A stretch of 64,000 nucleotides of DNA from Lentisphaeria bacterium (GCA_022009855.1 CP091727.1:4464001-4528000), one strand, 5' to 3'. Counted from the first letter of the stretch, positions 16,894 to 28,404 are shown. Made by a program: numbers and translations. The notes: generated from the sequence alone by a model not told the origin.

Positions 16894-17070
16894 AATCAAG
16901 AGGAAAGACGTGGGACTCTGTCCCACACCCTGGGATTTTCGGAGGCATTTTTCGCACCCGAAGATAAAAGAGAAGAGCCGGAGTTGGATCCTCCGGCATC
17001 TTCGGTATGCGGTCTGGATATTCCTTGATTGGTTGTGTCCCCACAGAGCCGATCTCCGCTTTTCCAGACA
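16894..17070 (+). ncRNA. Candidate bridge RNA (seekRNA) of the IS110 element
   Basis: Three stem-loops stand in a row upstream of the recombinase gene. SL1 is GTGGGA-CTCTG-TCCCAC (16910-16926). SL2 has an outer stem CCGAAGAT/ATCTTCGG (16958-16965 with 16998-17005), an 11-base 5' bulge, and an inner stem GCCGGAG/CTCCGGC. SL3 has an outer stem GTCTGGA/TCCAGAC (17012-17018 with 17063-17069), a symmetric 12/12 internal loop, and an inner stem GGTTGTGT/ACAGAGCC capped by CCCC. A short 5' hairpin followed by two stem-loops carrying guide loops is the known plan of IS110 bridge RNAs. CTTGATT in the SL3 5' loop is complementary to AATCAAG at 16894-16900, near the probable left end. Structure is by eye only. 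Confidence 0.55.
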
Positions 17071-17127
17071 AATATAAATATGCCTCTTCCTTGCAAAAAG
17101 TCAAATTCTAAAAAATCGGAGGCAGAA

Positions 17128-18200
17128 ATGAAAAAAGATCATTATCGGAAACTTTATATCGGATTTGATGTATCCAGTAAGAAGATTGAAGTTTATGCCC
17201 GGACTGCCGACGAAGACAAGGGAGTGTCTATGCAAATAGAAAACTCTAAGAATTCCATCAAAGAATTTCTTGAAAAACTGCCAAGTTTGAAAGATACGGT
17301 GATTGCAATGGAAACCGGCTTTGATTCTCCATGGATGTCAGATTACGTCAAATCTTTTGGATGTGAAGTGCTCGTTTCGAATGCCAGGGACTTGCAGTTG
17401 ATTTGGGGCAGTACTGCAAAGAGTGATCGCCGCGATGCGGAAATGCTGGCGCGTCTGGCATGCTTTGATAAAAAGCTGTTACATCCGATCGTACATGCGC
17501 AAGCGCAAAATCGCGATGATCTTTGCGTGATCAAAGCGCGTGATACCCTTGTTCGAACTAAAATCATGTTGATCAATACCGTTCGCAGTCTTATGCGTTC
17601 TCATGGAACCGATGTTTCTGAATTGACTCCGGAAAATTTTGCCCAGAAAGCACCTAAAATATTGCCAGCGGAACTTCGCCCCGCGCTTGAAGGATTGCTG
17701 TGTCAACTGGTCAGTATCAAGCAGGAAATCAAAAATTATGATCGTATTATCGCCAAGCTCTGCAAAAATATCCGGAAACTGAAAAAATCAGGCAGGTAAA
17801 AGGCGTCGGTCCCATCACGGCTTTGGCGTTCTGTCTTGTAATCGGAGATCCGCGACGCTTTGGGAGCAAAGAGCGCTTGGCCTCGTATTTAGGGCTGACT
17901 CCTAAACGCGATCAGTCGGGAGAAATCGATAAACAATTGGGAATTACCAAGCATGGTAATACGTTTGTTCGGCGCTATTTGATCCAAGGGGCAAATTATA
18001 TTTTGGGGCACTTTGGAGAAGATTGCGATCTGCGAACGTTTGGCATGCGTATCGCTGCGCGTGGAGGAAAAATAGCAAAGAAAAAAGCTACGGTTGCCGT
18101 TGCTCGAAAGTTGAGTGGCGTAATCTATGCTCTTTGGCAAAGTGATGTTGCTTATGATCCACATTACAAAGAAAACCATCAAAAAAAGCAAGTTGCCTGA
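17128..18200 (+). CDS. IS110-family recombinase (DEDD transposase)
   Basis: Starts at 17128 with GGAGG seven bases upstream. The N-terminal RuvC-like domain shows YIGFDVSSKKIEVYA (Asp), TVIAMETGFDS (Glu) and SDRRDAEMLARL (two Asp), the DEDD set. After a one-base break in A5 17764-17768, the Tnp domain continues VKGVGPITALAFCLVIGDPR, then FGSKERLASYLGLTPKRDQS with the nucleophilic Ser. About 357 residues, normal length. The element has no obvious terminal repeats, as usual for IS110. The non-coding leader upstream is the candidate bridge RNA. Confidence 0.9.
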
Positions 18201-18650
18201 AACCTGTATGCATTGAAAATTAAAGTTCTGATTTTACTTTCAAGAAGATTTTAACGATTTTATCGCTCAATGTTCCGTCCGGCGACCGTGGAATACCCCT
18301 GGAGTCATGGGATGCCAAACCTGTAAAAAACTCGTTCGTTAGATTACGGCGTCCGCGACGGACTATATCATGCGTCTGGCTTGGCAGCCTATTTTTGAAC
18401 GCGAATGGGAGCAAAACAGCGAGCGTTTTCAGATCGGCAAAAGCCTTCATTTGAAAGAAAAAAGACATTTCTGCAAACAAGCCCTTGACAATCCCTCTCA
18501 TGGGAGGGGTATTGCGTTTTTCTTTTTTCCAACCTGTCGTTTTTATGGAGCTTCGTCTGGTTAGGTTGCGAATATTCTTGCTTTCGTCTGGCTTACGCAT
18601 ATAATTGGATTGTGCATTTTCTTATGTGTTGAAATTCGGAGGCGTCAGGG
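18201..18650. other. 450-base gap holding the IS110 right end, no gene supported
   Basis: This gap must contain the right end of the IS110 element and the promoter of the relaxase gene. A leftward frame of about 120 codons exists (18220-18600), but it has no ribosome site, no recognisable family and compositional bias. A small hairpin CCCTC-TCATG-GGAGGG lies near 18493. Nothing else is supported. Confidence 0.4.
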
Positions 18651-21600
18651 ATGTTTAATGTTACAAAAATCAGGGCAACGAATGGAGCGGGGAAATCGTT
18701 CTATGCGAATCATCTTTCTGCCAACGATTATTATTCGGAATCGGAAAAGATCGTGGGGCATTGGAGGGGAATTCTGAGTTTTGATTTCGATCTTGTCTCC
18801 AGGGAAGTTGATATGGAGAGTTTTTCAATGTTTCAGCGTGGAATCAATCCTGTAACAGGTGGGAAGTTGACTCAAAGGCATGTGACGAATGGGCCGAGAT
18901 TTTTTGATTTTCAATGTGCTGCACCGAAGTCGGTATCTATCATGAGTCTGTTTGACCGAAGGTTGGAAGAGGCGCATCGTGAGGCTGTAACTGAAGCGAT
19001 GCTGGAGCTGGAAAAAACTGGCGGCGGTTCGTTTACGGAAAGGTGAGAATGTTTTTACGAACAATTTGGAAATGACAGGTCGGATTATTTATGCTGAGTT
19101 TCATCATACGGCGAGTCGTGCTCTTGACCCTCAGTTGCATACGCATAATGTGGTGGTGAATGTGACGCTGGGTTCGGATAATAAGTTCAAGGCCTTGGAG
19201 AGTGTGGAGATGTATCGGGCAATCCGGTATGCGGGAAAGGTTTATCATAACAAGTTGTCGGCGTTGTGCACGAAACTTGGTTATACGATGGAAAATCATT
19301 ATGATGATAAAGGGCGGATTGTCTGGAAAGATATCAAGGGGATTCCGGAAGAGGTAATTGGCCGGGAGTTGTATGCGGTAAAATCTGTTGAAGAACAGAA
19401 AAATGTATTCGATGCGATCGCACCGGATTTTCAGGCGTTTCCAGGAGTGGAGTCAAGAATCAAACAGGCGGAGCTGGTTCATGGGATGCTGAATTCGAAG
19501 GATCGTTTTAATCTGTTCCGCGGTGTGGCCGGTGCCGGTAAGACTTCCACGTTGCAGGAATTTTGTAAAGGATTGCGTTCTGGCGGAGTGGAAAGTATTT
19601 ATGTGATTGCGCCGACAAATTCGGCAACAGATGTGTTGAAACAGGAGGGGTTTGAGCAGTCGCAGACGGTTGCAAGCTTTCTGTTGAGTTCGGAAAAGCC
19701 TCCTTCCGGTAGTTTCATGATTATTGATGAAGCGGGATTGAATTCCTTGCGTGAAGGTGTGGAAATAATAAAGATTGCCCGTGCAAACAATTACCGGGTA
19801 TTGTTTGTCGGCGATGCCAGGCAGCATACTGCCGTGGAGTCCGGCGATTTTTTCCGGCTGCTTGAGGAACATTCCGGAATTGAGAAGTTCTCGTTGACAG
19901 ATATTCACCGGCAGCAGAATGAAGAATATCGTCGTGGAATTATGGAATGTGCATTGGGGCAGTTTGAGCAGGCTTTTGAACGGTTTGACGAGAATCATTT
20001 CATTCATGAAGGGAAATCGAAGTATCTGGAAGAGGCGGCGCAGAGCTATATGGATTATACGGATAACGGCAAGTTTATAGATCAGGCGATTCTGGTGGCC
20101 CCCACCCACGATGAGGGTGATCACCTGACGGAAGCTGTGCGTAAAAAATTAAAAGAGCACGGCGCAGTTGCAGGAACAGGGCGAATGGCGGAAGTGTTCC
20201 ATTCCTGGAACTGGGAAAAAAGTCGTTTGAAGCAATCGGAGAATTATGTTCCGGGGACAGTAATCTCCTTTGTCCGGAATATGAAAGACATTGCTCATGC
20301 CGGTGAATCTGCAAAGGTTGAGCATGTCGAGAACGGGATGCTGTATCTGGATAACGGCAAGCTGCTCCATGTGAAGTCGGCGGCGGACTATATTGAAGTG
20401 GGAGAGATGCGGAAGATTGAACTATGTCAAGGCGATTTGATCCAGTTCAATGTCAATGTAAAGCATAGAAAGATTTATAATGGAGGTATCGCCCGGATTA
20501 CTGACGATCCGAATAAAGTCATGCTGCTGTATTCCGATGGCCGGGAGCGTGGTCTAGCGGATCTTCCGGAAGATTATACCGCGTTCAAATACGGCTGGGT
20601 GACGACCTCTCACAAGTCACAGGGGCGGACTGCGGAAAATGTAGTGGTTGCGGCGCAGGCTCTTGACCGTAAAGCATTTTATGTGGCATTGAGCCGGGGA
20701 CGCAAGAATATGGCGCTGCATTGTCCGGAAAAGGAATTTTTGAAACAGCAGTTGAGTTTCCGGCACGGCGACCGCAAGAGCGTGCATGATTTGATTCGGG
20801 ATCGCGAAATTCTTCCGGGGAGTATTCTGCCGTTGTCTGAGGAAGCCCGTTCTGCCCGGGAGCGGATGCTTCCCGATGCTTCCTACAAATCCATCAAAGG
20901 ACGTGCGTTGAAATTGGCGGAAGATTTGAAGAAGTTGGCCAGGTCAATCTGGGATTTCGGTGCGAAGATTGCAGGGCGGCGCGCTCGGAACAGCAAATAC
21001 GGGCTTGGCATTGTTACAGAGAAAACGTATCTTGAAATTGAACGTAATGCGGCAATTGATTCCGCCAAGATCATGGAAGAAAAACAGCAATTTAAAACTT
21101 CTCGCCCCGCTTATCAGACCCTGACAGCTGAAATTCAGGCAATGCTTGAGGATGAGCCTGCCCATAATTTGGGGAAAGCGGTTATTTCTCACCAAGAAAT
21201 GGAAAAGCGGAAACAGAAAATTGCCGAAATGGATTTTGTTTTCACCAAGAAGATGCCAGTCAGGAGAGAAATTCCGCAAACTACAATTTCATTGGAGGAA
21301 TTGGATGAGATGTTCAATATATGGAAAAATGCTCCCACGCGGCCTAAAAAATTAAACCCGGAAGAAATTGAACTGGCGAAATGGATGAAAGAGAATGAGA
21401 TGCCAATTTCTATGGATGCTGAAGCTGCGATCAAGGCGGAAGCTGAAGGCATATCCTTGGAAGATGCGTATGCAAAATTGCAAGCCTCAAAACAGGACCA
21501 TGAAAAAGCATCTGAAAATCCGGAGATTGCTCCAGCTGTCACGGAAAAAGCTGTTGATTTGGAACAAGTGGATACCGATTCGCAATATGTCCCGGCTACG

Positions 21601-22218
21601 GAGGTAATTCCAGACCGTGTCGAACCAGAAAAACAAGTGGAGACTGCCCGGCATGATATTTTGTTGAAAGCTGTTACGAAAGCCTCGCAACAATCCTTGG
21701 ATGAATCTGAAATCCCGGATAGAAATCTTGATAAGAAAGCTCCAGAGGAAGACAGGGTGGAATTGGCGGAAGTTCCGGATGCGGCGAATAATAGGGATGT
21801 ACAAATTGAGAGTGGGGAGCCGGCAATATCCGACGACCACATGGCTGCTGAATCATTGGATACCGGAAATTTGGAAGCTGTCCCGGAGGACGTGTTTATT
21901 CCGGCTTCTCAAGAACAGATCAATGTTTTGAAGCAACTTCAGGAGGCCGGCAAACTCGAAAGGATTCCGGAAAATCTTTCGAAAACGACAGCGAACCAGT
22001 TGATCAAGGAGGCTGTAGCGGACGATCCGCTTCATGAGTCTCAGATTCGCATGCTGCAAGAGCGTATGGCGCAGCATAAAATTCCGAAGATGTCGCCGGA
22101 TCAGCTTTCTTCGCTGACTCAGAAGGATTTTACAGAAATTATGAAGATACAGCCAAGATTGGTTTCTGATTCTGTGAAGCCGGATTTGGAAGATAAAAAT
22201 CGTGGTATATCTCGTTAG
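18651..22218 (+). CDS. MobF-family relaxase-helicase (TraI/TrwC-like)
   Basis: About 1,190 residues after repair of an A6 run at 19012-19017. GGAGG lies eight bases before the start. The TrwC relaxase domain has the catalytic Tyr pair in SANDYYSESE (about residue 27) and the metal-binding His set in FHHTASRALDPQLHTH. A RecD-like helicase follows: FRGVAGAGKTSTL, FMIIDEAGLNS, VLFVGDARQHTAVESGDF, then WVTTSHKSQGRTAENVVV and FYVALSRGRKNMAL. The last ~350 residues are charged and low-complexity and end with two related helical units (SQEQINVLKQLQEAGKLERI and SQIRMLQERMAQHKIPKMSP). It nicks oriT and unwinds the transferred strand. No type IV secretion genes are present, so the element is mobilizable rather than self-transferring. 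Confidence 0.9.
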
Positions 22219-22241
22219 TATTCAGATGGAATGGAGGTTTT

Positions 22242-22517
22242 ATGAACCAGAATCCGTGGGTTGAAATGAGAGATGGGCATGCGCCCCATTTGTGGTTGAG
22301 CTTGCCGGAAGGTAATTTGCTGATTTCATGGGAAACAATGAAGAAGATACGGGCGACATCGGATTTTCTGAATATCGTTTTTGAATGCGAATATGGAATC
22401 ATAACTTTTGCCTCTTCGGAGCCGTTGCGGGAATTATATGAGCTTATGCAAATGGAAATGGTTCGAAAAATAGATGGGACTCGTTTAGCTGTAAAAGTCG
22501 ATGAGATTCCGGAATAA
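22242..22517 (+). CDS. Hypothetical protein downstream of the relaxase
   Basis: A 91-residue protein with a good TGGAGG site before the ATG, 23 bases after the relaxase stop, so probably in the same transcript. The sequence (WVEMRDGHAPHLWLSLPEGN, then IVFECEYGIITFASSEPLRE) suggests a small alpha/beta fold with no membrane segment. I do not recognise the family. Confidence 0.6.
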   Translation: MNQNPWVEMRDGHAPHLWLSLPEGNLLISWETMKKIRATSDFLNIVFECEYGIITFASSEPLRELYELMQMEMVRKIDGTRLAVKVDEIPE

Positions 22518-22797
22518 CATCTGGATGTTGAATCGATTTTTCTGGATAATGTGGTAAAAAACAGTTTTTTAGGCATTATTACGATACCAACCTGTGTGAT
22601 TTTGTGCTCAATTCTGGAAATAAATTTTTATGTCTATTTTTGCTTTTTGTGTATTCTTACCAAGGGAGTTTGAGCGTAACAGAACTTTATCAAAAAAAAC
22701 AATTTATAGATTGCGAAAATTCCTAGGATGGTGTATTATTAAGCTCAAAATAAGGTTGCGTATTTTCTTATATACGCCGGTTTTATGTCTATAGAGT
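22518..22797. other. AT-rich gap and right border of the mobile region
   Basis: No gene. The stretch ends within the hydrophobic N-terminal coding part of a pseudopilin. The junction lies near 22790-22798: base composition changes sharply from AT-rich to GC-rich there. I find no copy of the tRNA fragment 5858-5882 at this border. Confidence 0.5.
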
Positions 22798-22798
22798 A

Positions 22799-23479
22799 GT
22801 GATCATTGCGATTCTCGCGGCGATGCTGCTGCCGGCACTGAACAAGGCACGGGAAAAAGCGCAATCGATCAGCTGCACCAACAACCTGAAACAGCTTGGA
22901 ACACTGTTTCAGCTTTACGCCAACGATTATCAAGGAAACATCGACCTGCGGAATTCAGGGAAATACCGTACCTATGCCTGGTGTCACCCTCTGATGAATT
23001 CCAGCAGTTATCTGAAACTGGACAAAATCTATTACTGCCCGTCGGCCAAACGGGACACCAGCAATGTAAATTCCCTCTGCTACAAGACATATGGAATCAA
23101 ACGCGACAGCTTCGGCGACAGGTATGAAAAAAAGTTCGGCAATCCGATTCATTTCTTCAATTCCAATGACAGCCGAGCCCTGGTGCTCGGCCGGGTGAAA
23201 AATCCGGGCAAATATCTTCTGCTGACGGACTGCGTGGCAATGGGAGAGTATCCCGGAGAAGCCTATTATTATATCGGCTATCCTTCTTCCACCAATCGCG
23301 GAGCCTTCCATTTTCTGCACCGCAACATCGCCAATCTGCTCTGGGTTGACGGCCACGTCGCCGGTTACACCGCCCGCGAGCTGAAGACACAGTTCGTGGA
23401 AGACGGCGCCGAGGTCATCGCCCACGATCCTCAGAGCTACCGGTCTCAGGAATACCTCCAACCCGCCAACACGAACTGA
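22799..23479 (+). pseudogene. Pseudopilin-like H-X9-DG protein, 5'-truncated
   Basis: The first codons read IIAILAAMLLPALNKAREKA, the middle of a class III/IV prepilin helix. The usual leader peptide and FTLIELLVV segment are missing, so processing by prepilin peptidase would fail. The rest is normal: CTNNLKQLGTLFQLYANDYQ, then a beta-rich domain and HRNIANLLWVDGHV, which fits H-X9-DG exactly. Such proteins are very abundant in Lentisphaerota and Planctomycetota and sit beside polysaccharide genes. A GTG at 22799 could act as a start but would give a protein lacking the signal. The mobile element junction has removed its 5' end. Confidence 0.8.
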
Positions 23480-23507
23480 TTCAAATTCAGAAAGGAGAAC
23501 TCCAGCC

Positions 23508-25896
23508 ATGAAGCTGCTGCGTACACTTCAACTCTGCGGAATCGCCCTCGCCCTGTCATTTTCAGCCGGGGCGGCGGGGCAGGCACATTTCGAATCGCCC
23601 GCACTCGCTCAGTGGTACGTGACGCCGGATCAGCCGGCAACCGTCACTCTCCGAATCAAGTCGGGTTCCGCGCCGGAACAGCTGGAGTGCAACCTGCTCG
23701 ATTACTGCGGGCGGAAAACCGGCGGCGTCACGCTGACCAGACAGCCGGATTCCGGGCTGTATCAGGGAACTCTTCAGCTTTCGCGCGGCTTCCACGAACT
23801 GGAACTGTCCCTCTCCGGCCAGCGGTTCGGAATCGTCGCGCTGGAACCTTTTTCCGGCACGCCGGATCCGTTTTTCCGACTCCAGAGCGACCTTTACAGC
23901 CAGTCGAACAAAACCCGCCTCGACAGTTACCGGCTCTTCCATCGCGCCGGAATCCGGAACATCCGGGAGTTCCACGGCTGGGACCGGGAGGAACCGAAAG
24001 AGGGCCAATGGGATCCCCGGTATGACCGGGTCTACCGGGATGCGGAAGAGACCGGCCTCAAGGTGCTGTCCTACCTCAGTTATCCCCCCGCATGGGTCGG
24101 CGGCCAGCCGGATGCGGGAAAGCCGGGCTGGCAGCCCTATCCGCTCGATCTGCTGAAGATGGGCAGCTCGATGAAAACCCGTTTCCGGAACCGGAAAGCG
24201 GCGATGGACGGCTTTCAGGTGGATAATGAGATGGAGCTGAAAGCGCTGCCCGCCAATGAATATATTCCCATGCTGGCGGCGACCTCGTGGTACATGGCGC
24301 AGAATCAGGTCGACGTCCCTCTCGTCGGCGGAGCAATCGCCTACCACCCCAAATCGCACGCCTCTTTTCAGGATTGCATCGAGAATGGTTTTCTGGAGCT
24401 CATCGATGTAGCGGCCTTCCACCACTACCGTTCCCCGGAGGAGATGGAGCAGCACATCCGCACCCGCCGCGATCAGATGAAAAATTCGGCAAAACGCGGA
24501 CTTCCGATCTGGATTACCGAATGCGGCAAAGCCTGGGACCGGGGCATCCACGCCAAATCCGTCTGGGGCGGTCCTCCCGGGGCCTACCGGGCCAAAGTCG
24601 GCGAAGATCTCCTGAGCGCCTGCTGGATCTCCATGCTGGGAGTGGAGGCAAAAGCGTGCGGCGTTGCCGGATTCTATCCCTACCGCTATCTGTTCCGGCC
24701 GGAAAAGAACAGCAATTTCGGCATGAGCGACTACTACCACACTCCGCTGCGTTCGCTGGCGGCCTACTTCTTCAGCATCCAGCTTTTGTCCGGCAAGCGT
24801 TACATCGGCGACCTGAAACTTGCGGGCGAATACCCGCGGAAACGGCTCTTTTCGGATGGGCAAGAGACGGTTGCGGTACTCTATTCCGGCAAAACCGGCA
24901 CCGTTGCCTATGATCCAAGCAGTCTTCCGGTTCAGAATGCATACGGTGCCGATGGACGGGCCCTCTCTCCCGAAGAAGACGGCTCCTACCGCATCCCGGA
25001 CGGAATGATCTATTTTGTGCTGAAACCGGACACCCCTTTCCCCGGCGCTCCTCGATACGCAAACCGAAGCGATCAAGCTGCGTGATCTTGCCGAATCCTA
25101 CCGCCCGGTGCCGCGCAGGATTTCGCCGGTCATCTACCGGTCGGCCCTGTATGAACGGCAGCAGAAGAACACGCTGAGCTACCTGTTCACGCCGAAGGCG
25201 ATCGAGGTGGATCTCTTCAACCTCTCCGATGAGCCGCAGACGACCGGGCCGGAACTGATCCTGCCGGAAGGGATGCGGGCCGCCGGCGGTCCGGCGAAGC
25301 GGAGTCTCACCCTCCCGCCGCACAGCTGCACCCGGGTGACGTGGAATTACACGGGAGAAAGCCGCCTGCCCTACTTCCCGGTCAAAGTGATCGATCGTTC
25401 GGGAGCGGCCGTGCCGCTTGCGATGAGTTTCCTCAACCTGCGCAAAGAGAACAGCCGGACCTTCGAACTGAACTCCGCCGCGCGCTGGAAAGTGAACTGT
25501 GCGGGCAAAATGACGATCCGGCAGGACCCCGTCGAAAACGCCATTCATGTGCACACCGATTTCACCGGCGCCAAAGGGGACTGGTCCTACCCGGAATACC
25601 GGCTCAATCTGCCGAAAGAAAGCCTGGAACACGCCTATGCCGCATCGTTCGAGATCAAGGCGAAACATCCCGACGGGAATCCCTATTTTCCCTACAGCTA
25701 CTTCCAGGTTTCCAGAGAAAAGAAAGGCTATGAGCAATTTTCCTACAAACGCCCGACCGCCGACTGGGAGGAACGCGTCGTTCTTCTGCCCGCAGGCAAG
25801 CTGAAAGACGTCAACAAGATCCGCATCGGCATGGGCAGCCGGGAGAAGGAGTTTGATTTCTGGGTCCGCAACATCCGGATTTACTTTCATCGATAA
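23508..25896 (+). CDS. Secreted clan-A-like glycoside hydrolase (one frameshift)
   Basis: About 795 residues after repair of C4 at 25033-25036. A Sec signal peptide (LQLCGIALALSFSAGAAGQA) leads a short beta domain, then a TIM barrel. FHGWDREEPKEGQWDPRYDR is a substrate-side loop, MDGFQVDNEMELKAL carries the likely acid/base Glu, and LPIWITECGKAWDRG the likely nucleophile Glu at the end of strand 7. The C-terminal ~260 residues are beta-sandwich-like. Best fit is clan GH-A, near GH39/GH5-like enzymes; the exact family is not clear. It follows the truncated pseudopilin by 28 bases and precedes a lyase gene, so they share an operon. The partner gene 29692-33209 has the same overall plan. Confidence 0.75.
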
Positions 25897-25958
25897 ACCG
25901 ACCGGCGGGATGCCTCCGGAGGCATCCCGCCAATCCCGTCCTCAAGGAGACAGCATTC

Positions 25959-27035
25959 ATGGATTTTCTCTCTGCAATGAAGAGTACTGGCGGAAAAAAC
26001 AAAAGGAACTTGCGCCGGAGTATCTGGCGGAACTCTTCGCCGAAGCCGACCGGATTCTCGAAGAACCGGAGCTGAGCGTCACCTTCAAAACCGTGCCGCC
26101 CCTCACCGGAAATCCGCACGATTACGTCAGCCTTTCCCGCTACGACTGGCCCAATCCCGACACCCCGGACGGCCTGCCGTGGATCAAGCGCGACGGCGTC
26201 ACCAATCCGGATTACGCAAAGTATGACTTCTTCCCGCTGGTGCGGATGTGTTACAATACCGGTCTCCTCACCGCCGCGGCGCGCCTCTCGGGGAAAACCG
26301 TCTACGCCGAAAAGGCGGGGAAGTTCCTGAAATGCTGGTTTCTTCACCCCGAAACCGCGATGACGCCCCACCTCAATTTCGCCCAGTTCGTACCGGGCCG
26401 GCCGGAGGGCAGTTCCTGGGGACTGATCGACGCCAACATGTTCTGCGAACTCCTCGAAGCCGCCGCCGCCCTCCCCTTCTCTTCTGAATGGACTCCGGCG
26501 GACCGGGACGCGCCGCAACAGTGGTTCACCCGTTACTTTCTCTGGTACGTCGGCAATCCGCTGCCGGTCAAGGAGGAGAAAGCCCACACCAACCACGCCA
26601 CCTGGTACGACGCCCAGTTCGTCGCCATCGCGATGTTTCTGGAACAGCCCGATCTCGCCCGGCGGCAGATTCGCGAGAAATCGATCCCGCGCCTCTCGGT
26701 TCAGCTGCTGAACAACGGACTGCAACCTTTCGAAGTCGCCCGCACCCTCTCGCTCTCCTACAGCGTCTTCAACCTCGAAGCGTGGAGCAAACTCGCCGCC
26801 TACGCCCGCAAGCTCGGCATGGAACTCTGGCAGCTCCTCCGACGATCAGGCGACGCTGGAACAGGCGTTCCACCATCTCCTGCCCTTCCTGACCGGCGAA
26901 AAGGAGTGGGAGTTCCTGCAGATCAACCCGCCGCCGCACCGCCCGGCCCGGCTCTTCACGCTGGTCAACGACTTTCTCGAACCGGTTCCCGGTCCGTTCC
27001 GGGAGCTGCTCGCCTGCGTCTCCCCCGCCTCGTGA
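25959..27035 (+). CDS. Alginate-lyase-superfamily polysaccharide lyase, copy 1
   Basis: About 358 residues with AAGGAG 10 bases upstream. Two breaks are inferred by comparison with copy 2: T4 at 25964-25967 and one near 26835. The protein is an (alpha/alpha) toroid of the alginate_lyase (PF05426) type: NPHDYVSLSRYDWPNPD, then KCWFLHPETAMTPHLNFAQF, then TNHATWYDAQFVAIAMFLEQ with the catalytic Asn-His and Tyr. Enzymes of this fold cleave uronic-acid polysaccharides by beta-elimination. There is no clear signal peptide. The protein is about 85 percent identical by eye to copy 2 at 34217-35296. Confidence 0.75.
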
Positions 27036-27056
27036 CGAAAATGCGGTTTCCATGGA

Positions 27057-27084
27057 TTGACATCGACTTCCCGTGGTGTATATT
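27057..27084 (+). promoter_or_regulatory. Sigma-70-type promoter of the PL22-like gene
   Basis: TTGACA at 27057-27062 and TATATT at 27079-27084 with a 16-base spacer, 48 bases before the gene start. GAAAATGCGGTTTC just upstream is a weak dyad that a LacI/GntR-type regulator could bind. Confidence 0.75.
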
Positions 27085-27131
27085 ACCCTCCTGAGTGAAT
27101 CATCATACGGATGAACAGGAGGGAGTTTTTC

Positions 27132-28404
27132 ATGGATCCGGACCGTTTTTCCCGCAATTTTCCCCGCTACGCCCTTTATGACTCCGAAGTGCCGATCTGG
27201 TGCCTGACGCCGCACAAAGGCAACGTCATCCACCGCTTCTTCGACACCTCGCCTCTCAGCCCTCCGGAAAATTCGTCGCGCTGCTCCGTCTGCCCGACCG
27301 TGAGGAGTTCCCCCGTCCCGGCGACCGCGCCGAAGTCGTGCTGATCGACACCGAAACCGGCGGGGAACGGGTCGTCTGGGAGACCGCCGGCTGGGAATAT
27401 CAGCTCGGCGCCAACATCAACTGGGGCGCGGATGATTCCCAGCTCCTCTTCAACGATGTGGACACCACCACCTGGACTCCCTTCGGTATGGTGCTCGATC
27501 CGGTTTCCGGGGCGAGCCGCAAACTGGAGCAGTGCGTCTACCACGTCTCGCCGGACGGGCGTTACGCCCTCTCCGCCGATCTCCGCGCCATGCGCCGCAC
27601 CCAGTGGGGCTACGGCGTGATGGTGCCGGACCAGCTGGTGCCGGAACACTTCGGCCCCTCCCCGAGGACGGCGTCCACCTCACCGACATCGCCACCGGCA
27701 AAACCCGGCTGCTGATCTCCGCCCGCGAAGCGGTCGAGCGGACCATGACCGCCGAACGGCGCCGGGAGTACGAAGCGAGCGAGGTCTACAACTTCCACAC
27801 CAAGTGGAGTCCGGATGGAACGCGGCTGATGTTCTCGCTCCGCTTCTACCCGAAGACCGGCGGCATGTTCGACGCGATGGCGAAAGTCGGCCCGGCGCTC
27901 CGGTTCGACGTCTTCACCATCCGCCCGGACGGCAGCGAACTCTACAACGCCATCCCCGCGACGGAGTGGGACAAGGGCGGCCACCACACCAACTGGACGC
28001 GCGACAGCAGAGGGCTCACGATGAACCTCGGCATCTACCGGCAGGGACTGCGCTTCTGCCAATGCGGATACGACGGCTCCGACCTCCGCCCCATCGGGGA
28101 ATTCACCGGGTCCGGGCACCCTTCGTTCCACCACAACGGCCGCTGGGGGATCACCGACTGCTACATTCAGGAGTGTTTCACCGCGCCGGACCGTTCGATT
28201 CCGATCCGGCTGATCGATCTTGAAACGAACACCGAACGCGCCCTCACCCGGGTCGACATTACCACGCCCGGGCTGGCGAAGAGCTACAACTTCCGCCTCG
28301 ATCCGCACCCGGTCTGGTGCGACAACGACAATTTTCTGATCTTCAACGCGATGGAGAACGGGGCAAGGAGAGTATTCCTCGCCGATATGCGCAAGTTCCA
28401 GTAA
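27132..28404 (+). CDS. PL22-like/TolB-like beta-propeller, probable oligouronide lyase
   Basis: About 424 residues after repair of two C runs (near 27260 and 27665). The ATG at 27132 follows GGAGGGAG. The sequence shows repeated propeller blades: VYHVSPDGRYALSADLR, FHTKWSPDGTRLMFSLRFYP, HHTNWTRDSRGLTMNLG, HPSFHHNGRWGITDCY and PHPVWCDNDNFLIFNAME. The start PRYALYDSEVPIWCLTPH and the lone conserved His residues resemble oligogalacturonate lyases (PL22), which split unsaturated disaccharides in the cytoplasm using a His-bound metal. No signal peptide, consistent with an intracellular step after the polymer is cut. A plain TolB-like protein is the alternative. Confidence 0.65.

Noticed and set aside
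18220..18600. Leftward frame of about 126 codons between IS110 and the relaxase gene
   Set aside because: No ribosome-binding site or known family; more likely the IS110 right end plus promoter DNA.
23562..25076. A 504-codon minus-strand frame opposite the first glycoside hydrolase
   Set aside because: Antisense of a gene with signal peptide and catalytic motifs; composition-driven.
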